From CAINDZ01 sp041908585 (GTDB lineage: Bacteria > Krumholzibacteriota > Krumholzibacteriia > LZORAL124-64-63): a stretch of DNA of 9,430 nucleotides. The DNA is taken from contig JAYRFB010000054.1 of the NCBI GenBank assembly GCA_041908585.1, positions 1 through 9,430 on the forward strand, given 5' to 3'. A program made the translations under genes and the position numbers. Under the pieces are notes generated by a model. That model was not told the DNA's origin. It saw only the letters and a list, made by a program, of their open reading frames with translations, and did no database searches. Positions 5,986 through 9,430 of the stretch are shown here, one piece after another. Numbering within the stretch: position 1 is the first letter of the stretch; each line of letters starts with the position of its first letter.

Positions 5986-7299
5986 TCAACTCTTCTTCAG
6001 TTTCACAAAGATCCGGTTGCCGGTAAAGCCGAATTCCTCGCGCAACTGGTTATTGATGAAGCGCAGGTAGTTCCGCGCAAAGAAGTTGGGCTCGTTGACC
6101 GACAGCAGGAACGTGGGCGGCGCGCTCTCGATCTGGGTCCCGTAGTAGATCTTCCCCACCCCGCCGCCGTGCGTGCGCGGGCCCTGGATGGCGACGATCT
6201 TCTCGAGGAACTCGTTGAGCCGGGCGGTGGGGATCCGGCGCTGCCGCGCCTCGTGGACCTCCCAGACCGACTCCATGATCCGCCCGGTCCGCTGCCGGGA
6301 CTCGGCGCTGACGGTGAACCAGGGCGCGTAGGTCAGGAACGGCACCTCCTCGCAGAACTTCTCCCAGTGCTGCAGGTGCGTGTTGGCGCCCTTGTCGGCA
6401 ATCAGGTCCCACTTGTTGAAGACGACGACGGCGCCCTTGCCGGCGTCGTGGATCATGCCGGCGATCTTCGCGTCCTGGGCCACGGCCCCGGCCGCCGCGT
6501 CCACGACGAAGACCGCCACGTCGCACTGCTCGAGGGCTCGGACGGTGCGCATGTTGCTGAAGACCTCGATGGCCTCCTGCACCTTCGACTTGCGCCGGAG
6601 GCCCGCCGTGTCGATCAGGCGAATGGTCTTGCCGTGCCACTTGAGGTCGGTGTGGATCGAGTCGCGCGTGGTGCCGGCGATCTCGCTGACAAGGGCCTCC
6701 TCGCGGCCCACGAGGATGTTCAGCAGCGACGACTTGCCCACGTTGGGGCGGCCGAGGATGGCCACCTTGCAGTCGCAGGGGGCCTCCACTTCCTGAAGCG
6801 GGAAGCCCTCGACGACCTTGTCCAGCAGGTCGCCCACGCCATGCCCGTGCAGGGCGCTGATGGAGAACGGTTCGCCCAGTCCCAGGGCGTGGAAGTCGTG
6901 GACGGTGGCCCGGTCGGCGTCGGTCTCGACCTTGTTCACGCACAGCACGACCGACTTGCCGGCCTTGCGCAGGTCCCGCGCGATGGACTCGTCCCAGGCC
7001 ATCGGCCCGACCTTGCCGTCGACCAGGAACAGCACCACGTCGGCCTCGGCGATCGCCTCGCGGGCGATCTGGGTGACCTTGTCGTCGAACTCGGAGACCG
7101 TCTCGCCGAAGGGGATGATACCGCCGGTGTCCAGCAGGTGGAACGGGTGGCCGGCCCAGTCGGTGATCTCGGCGATACGGTCGCGCGTGACGCCCGGGGT
7201 CTCGTGGACGACCGAGCGGCGTTCACCCAGCACGCGGTTGAACAGCGTGGACTTGCCCACGTTGGGGCGGCCGACGATGGCCACGGTGCGCAGGGACAC
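5986..7299 (-). CDS. der: Ribosome biogenesis GTPase Der (EngA)
   Basis: Der is an essential GTPase with two G domains and a C-terminal KH-like domain that takes part in assembly of the 50S ribosomal subunit. The 437-residue product carries G1 motifs G-R-P-N-V-G-K-S at residues 10-17 and again near 187. It has D-T-G-G (domain 1) and D-T-A-G-L (domain 2) as G3 motifs, N-K-V-E and N-K-W-D as G4 motifs, and ends in the KH region with F-A-R-N-Y-L-R-F-I-N-N-Q-L-R-E-E-F-G. The first G4 has Glu where Asp is usual; as I recall, alphaproteobacterial Der proteins show NKxE too, so this need not be a defect. The start is a GTG with GGGAG six bases upstream. It follows the DUF512 gene by 91 bases. Confidence 0.98.
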   Translation of the reverse strand: MSLRTVAIVGRPNVGKSTLFNRVLGERRSVVHETPGVTRDRIAEITDWAGHPFHLLDTGGIIPFGETVSEFDDKVTQIAREAIAEADVVLFLVDGKVGPMAWDESIARDLRKAGKSVVLCVNKVETDADRATVHDFHALGLGEPFSISALHGHGVGDLLDKVVEGFPLQEVEAPCDCKVAILGRPNVGKSSLLNILVGREEALVSEIAGTTRDSIHTDLKWHGKTIRLIDTAGLRRKSKVQEAIEVFSNMRTVRALEQCDVAVFVVDAAAGAVAQDAKIAGMIHDAGKGAVVVFNKWDLIADKGANTHLQHWEKFCEEVPFLTYAPWFTVSAESRQRTGRIMESVWEVHEARQRRIPTARLNEFLEKIVAIQGPRTHGGGVGKIYYGTQIESAPPTFLLSVNEPNFFARNYLRFINNQLREEFGFTGNRIFVKLKKS

Positions 7300-7390
7300 G
7301 GCGCTCTCCCGGGACGGGGTGGCCCCGAACCGGCAGGCGCGGGGCGGCGATCAGGCGCGGGCGGCCGGCAACGGGCCGCTTTTGAGGAAC

Positions 7391-8962
7391 TTAGCCCAAT
7401 TGCCGCCAGAAATCAATGAACCCGTCCTCCTCGCCCACGTGCAGCCGGTGGGGCTGGCCGGCGGCCAGGTCTTCCAGGGTCATCCCGTCGAGGGTGAGGC
7501 CGTCGGCGTTCAGGACGCGGGGCGAGAGCACGACGTCACGCACGGGCGCCGGCGGCAGCTCGAGCAGCGCGCGCCGCAGGTCGCCGCCCGACAGCAGTCC
7601 GGCCACTGTCACGCTGGCGCCGTAGAACGTGTTGGCGACCCCCACGACCTCGACCGGCGGGGCCCCGGCGGCCTCCAGGACGGGTGTGAACTCGCGCTGC
7701 CACGCCGTTGCGGCGAGCTGCCCGGTCAGCACCGTGAGGGGGCGCGTCGGCAGGTCGCCGTCGGTGACGGCCCAGCCCAGCTCCTCCTGCCAGGTGTCGC
7801 GCAGGCGGCAGGTCAGCCCGATCGCGTTGTCGACCTGCCAGAACTCGTCGTAGCTGTCCGCAGGCGGGAACGGGTCGCCCGTCTGCAGGAAGAACTCGTC
7901 GCTGAGGTAGACGAAACCGTAGCCCAGCCGCGCGCGGGCCTTCGCCTGCCACCCTGCCACCTGCTCGATGGTCGCCGCAGCCACCGGCGGGGTGACCGGG
8001 TCCAGCTTCGTCAGGCCCTCGCGGTGCACACTCAGGCCGACCGGGACGATGGCCAGCGAGCGGATACCGCCGGGGGCGGCTGGCGGGTCGTCGGGGTCGG
8101 CATCTGCGGGACCGCCGGCGGCCGCGGTGGCGCCGGGGCCGCCGCCGGCGAGTTGCGCCGGCGCAAGTTCCACCAGGTCGTCGTCGCCGAACATCGGCTC
8201 GCCGCAGGGCGCGTGCGCCGGCGCACGCGCGGCGGGCGCGGCTTCGTCATCGTCGGGCCCGGCCTCTCCCATCTCGCCATCGTACCCGTGCCCGCGCCGG
8301 CAGACGCTCTCGAAGGCGGGCGCGTCGTCCTCCTTGGGCACGGCCAGAGTCAGGAGGTCGCCGATCGTCCGGTCGAGCACCTCGCCGTCGTTCCAGCCCG
8401 GGCAGAGCACGACCTGCGTGTGGATCTCGATGCCGCCGGCGGCGAGCTGACGCAGGATCGCCATCACATCGATGCGCCTCTTGATGCCCAGCATGCGCGT
8501 GCGAACGTCGATGTCGGTCGCGTGCACCGACACGTACAGCGGCGACAGGCGCTGGCGGATGATGCGCTCGAGCCCGCGGCGGCCGAGGCTGGTCAGCGTG
8601 ATGTAGTTGCCATAGAGGAAGCTGAACCGGTAGTCCTCATCCTTCACGTAGATCTGCTCGCGCATCCCCTTGGGATTCTGGTCGATGAAGCAGAACACGC
8701 AGTCGCAGGCGCAGGTCTTGAACTCCATCGGCGCGAAGCACTCGGTCACCGCGTGGATGTCGCCCGGGTCCATGCGCACCGTCAGTTCGCTGCCGTCGGC
8801 GCGGCGGATGCCCAGGTGCGTGGCGCTGCCCTCGGGCGCGTAGTAGTACAGGTCGAGGATGTCCTCGAGGGGGCGGCCGTCGATCTGCATGACGGCGTCG
8901 CCCGCCTGCCAGGTGTGCAGGCGGTCCAGGGGCGCGGGGAACGGGCGGATCAGTGGGATCAT
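7391..8962 (-). CDS. DUF512-family radical SAM protein with PDZ-like N-terminus and a long insertion
   Basis: This 523-residue protein begins with a PDZ-like segment (W-Q-A-G-D-A-V-M-Q-I-D-G-R-P, 18-31). A radical SAM cluster motif CxxxCxxC follows at C84, C88 and C91, with an extra C86, and then the family hallmark F-C-F-I-D-Q-N-P-K-G-M-R (90-101) and K-D-E-D-Y-R-F-S-F-L-Y-G-N-Y-I-T-L-T (107-124). The C-terminal DUF512 part includes Y-L-S-D-E-F-F, V-A-N-T-F-Y-G-A-S-V-T-V-A-G-L-L-S-G-G-D-L and a final L-D-G-M-T-L-E-D-L. It should bind a 4Fe-4S cluster and SAM in the cytosol, but no reaction is known for the family. Residues about 207-299 are an acidic, Ala/Pro/Gly-rich insertion not expected in the family, which explains its length. 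The ATG at 8962 has no clear ribosome site. It appears to be the first gene of the der-plsY-gpsA operon. Confidence 0.93.
   Translation of the reverse strand: MIPLIRPFPAPLDRLHTWQAGDAVMQIDGRPLEDILDLYYYAPEGSATHLGIRRADGSELTVRMDPGDIHAVTECFAPMEFKTCACDCVFCFIDQNPKGMREQIYVKDEDYRFSFLYGNYITLTSLGRRGLERIIRQRLSPLYVSVHATDIDVRTRMLGIKRRIDVMAILRQLAAGGIEIHTQVVLCPGWNDGEVLDRTIGDLLTLAVPKEDDAPAFESVCRRGHGYDGEMGEAGPDDDEAAPAARAPAHAPCGEPMFGDDDLVELAPAQLAGGGPGATAAAGGPADADPDDPPAAPGGIRSLAIVPVGLSVHREGLTKLDPVTPPVAAATIEQVAGWQAKARARLGYGFVYLSDEFFLQTGDPFPPADSYDEFWQVDNAIGLTCRLRDTWQEELGWAVTDGDLPTRPLTVLTGQLAATAWQREFTPVLEAAGAPPVEVVGVANTFYGASVTVAGLLSGGDLRRALLELPPAPVRDVVLSPRVLNADGLTLDGMTLEDLAAGQPHRLHVGEEDGFIDFWRQLG
8209..8230. repeat. 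22-bp perfect palindrome inside the DUF512 gene
   Basis: The two 11-base halves, beginning GCGCGTGCGCC, are exact reverse complements with no spacer. It lies in the part of the gene that encodes the low-complexity insertion (ARAPAHAP region). It contains only C, G and two A/T positions per strand, so part of the symmetry may come from biased codon use. Confidence 0.6.
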
Positions 8963-9002
8963 GGTCGGGCCAAGAAAGCACGGAACGGCGGGGCGGGCAA
9001 CC

Positions 9003-9033
9003 GCAGGCGCCGGGCGCGCTTGCAGGCGCCGGG
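9003..9033. repeat. Two direct copies of GCAGGCGCCGGG, 19-base period
   Basis: Identical 12-base units at 9003-9014 and 9022-9033 are separated by CGCGCTT, directly before the -35 box of the tRNA-Gly promoter and in the divergent region upstream of the DUF512 operon. A third copy lies at 3263-3274, upstream of the glycosyltransferase gene. The core GGCGCC is itself palindromic. The spacing of about two helical turns would suit a protein site, but this is not shown. Confidence 0.4.
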
Positions 9034-9062
9034 TTGACAGCGCCTGGCGGGCGGGTTAGTTT
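9034..9062 (+). promoter_or_regulatory. Strong sigma70-like promoter of tRNA-Gly(CCC)
   Basis: A perfect TTGACA (9034-9039) is followed by a 17-base spacer and TAGTTT (9057-9062). Transcription should begin near 9069, about 20 bases before the mature tRNA. The short leader contains the 10-bp palindrome CGGATATCCG. The promoter probably also serves the lipoprotein gene downstream, because no terminator follows the tRNA. Confidence 0.8.
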
Positions 9063-9087
9063 GGCTCCGTCCAAGCGGATATCCGGA

Positions 9088-9163
9088 GCGGGCTTAGCTC
9101 AGTTGGTAGAGCATCAGCTTCCCAAGCTGAGGGTCGCGAGTTCGAGCCTCGTAGCCCGCTCCA
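9088..9163 (+). tRNA. tRNA-Gly (anticodon CCC)
   Basis: This is a complete 76-base cloverleaf. The acceptor GCGGGCT pairs with AGCCCGC, the D stem is GCTC/GAGC, and the anticodon stem TCAGC/GCTGA carries loop TTCCCAA (anticodon CCC, reading GGG). The T stem GCGAG/CTCGT has one G-T pair and encloses TTCGAGC. Discriminator T and CCA are encoded. The anticodon arm GCTTCCCAAGC matches that of the E. coli tRNA-Gly(CCC). Confidence 0.97.
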
Positions 9164-9218
9164 TCCTTCCTTCTGCGGTGGCTGTGGTCCGGGCGATGTC
9201 CGGGAGGTGCTGGCCGTG

Positions 9219-9430
9219 ATGTCCCGCCGCTGGTCGATCCTCGCGCTCACCTCGGTCCTGCTTGCCCTCCTCGCCTCCTGCGGCGTGGATGCGGAGCCCT
9301 ACGAGCCCCCTACAGCGGCAGACCTCATCGAGTCGCCGGACGAACTCGCGCGGGTGTTCGAGGCCGCCTACGAGGCCATGGACACGGTCGCCTACGAACG
9401 CTTGCTGCATGACCAGTACGCGATGCCCCT
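9219..9430 (+). CDS. Small lipoprotein of unknown function (C-terminus beyond the window)
   Basis: The visible 70 residues begin MSRRWSILALTSVLLALLASCGVD. This is a basic start, a hydrophobic core and a lipobox L-A-S-C with the lipidated Cys at position 21, so the mature protein is membrane-anchored outside the cytoplasm. The following part (S-P-D-E-L-A-R-V-F-E-A-A-Y-E-A-M-D-T-V-A-Y-E-R-L-L-H-D-Q-Y) is helical. It resembles the start of small NTF2/SnoaL-like lipoproteins that I recall from uncultured FCB-type bacteria; that link is a weak inference. GGGAGG at 9202-9207 is the ribosome site. It suits either this ATG (spacing 11) or the in-frame GTG at 9216 (spacing 8). It follows tRNA-Gly by 55 bases and is probably on the same transcript. 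Confidence 0.85.
   Translation, partial: MSRRWSILALTSVLLALLASCGVDAEPYEPPTAADLIESPDELARVFEAAYEAMDTVAYERLLHDQYAMP

Noticed and set aside
6898..6944. NKVE instead of NKxD in the first G domain of Der as a sign of a defective GTPase
   Set aside because: All other G motifs are intact, and NKxE is, as I recall, found in functional Der proteins of Alphaproteobacteria.
7361..7383. Plus-strand hairpin GCGGCC/GGCCGC followed by TTTT between DUF512 and der
   Set aside because: It points against the direction of both flanking genes, has only four T, and on the coding strand lacks a T run, so it is not a believable operon terminator.
4297..7419. A 1040-codon open frame on the plus strand
   Set aside because: It lies antisense to gpsA, plsY and der, all with intact family motifs. 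Long antisense frames are normal in very GC-rich DNA, and its product is His/Gly/Asp/Arg-rich without any domain.
1..9430. CRISPR array, insertion sequence, integrase, phage gene or attachment site next to the tRNA genes
   Set aside because: No spaced repeat array, transposase or integrase motif, or duplicated tRNA 3' end was seen. The tRNA genes are flanked by ordinary housekeeping genes.

Overview
This is a GC-rich (about 70 % by eye), gene-dense stretch of a bacterial chromosome made almost entirely of housekeeping genes. Four features suggest a Gram-negative-type bacterium: an exported LysM protein, a lipoprotein with a clear lipobox, the SurE/Pcm pair, and tRNA genes that encode their own CCA ends. 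The gene orders merR - tRNA-Pro - surE - pcm - LysM and DUF512 - der - plsY - gpsA are ones I recall from deltaproteobacterial and other high-GC lineages and from Clostridia. The small lipoprotein at the right edge resembles proteins I associate with uncultured FCB-type phyla such as Krumholzibacteriota or Eisenbacteria. I cannot fix the phylum from sequence alone.

Right edge to middle, minus strand (8962 down to 3515): a probable operon of a DUF512-family radical SAM protein, the ribosome-assembly GTPase Der, the acyl-phosphate:glycerol-3-phosphate acyltransferase PlsY, glycerol-3-phosphate dehydrogenase GpsA and a small MerR-family regulator. It is followed by tRNA-Pro(GGG), which has its own promoter-like sequence, and a textbook intrinsic terminator at 3515-3540. 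GpsA makes sn-glycerol-3-phosphate and PlsY acylates it, so the two genes encode consecutive steps at the start of phospholipid synthesis.

Middle to left edge, minus strand (3236 down to 1): a second, tightly overlapped operon of a family 2 glycosyltransferase, the nucleotidase SurE, the protein-repair methyltransferase Pcm and a COG2426 membrane protein. Start and stop codons overlap by 8, 4 and 8 bases at the three junctions. It is followed by tRNA-Pro(CGG) and the first part of an exported LysM protein that runs off the window. Both minus-strand gene blocks therefore have a proline tRNA at their 3' side. The region between them (3237-3557) holds the terminator, a weak promoter candidate and a doubtful 60-codon open frame.

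Right edge, plus strand: tRNA-Gly(CCC) behind a strong sigma70-like promoter (perfect TTGACA, 17-base spacer), then the start of a small lipoprotein cut by the window end.

No mobile element, CRISPR array, phage gene, toxin-antitoxin pair or defence system is visible. The least explained items are the DUF512 protein with its roughly 90-residue acidic/Ala/Pro-rich insertion, the conserved linkage of that protein to der/plsY/gpsA, the MerR regulator of unknown target, and the twin tRNA-Pro arrangement. I do not see a new multi-gene system here.
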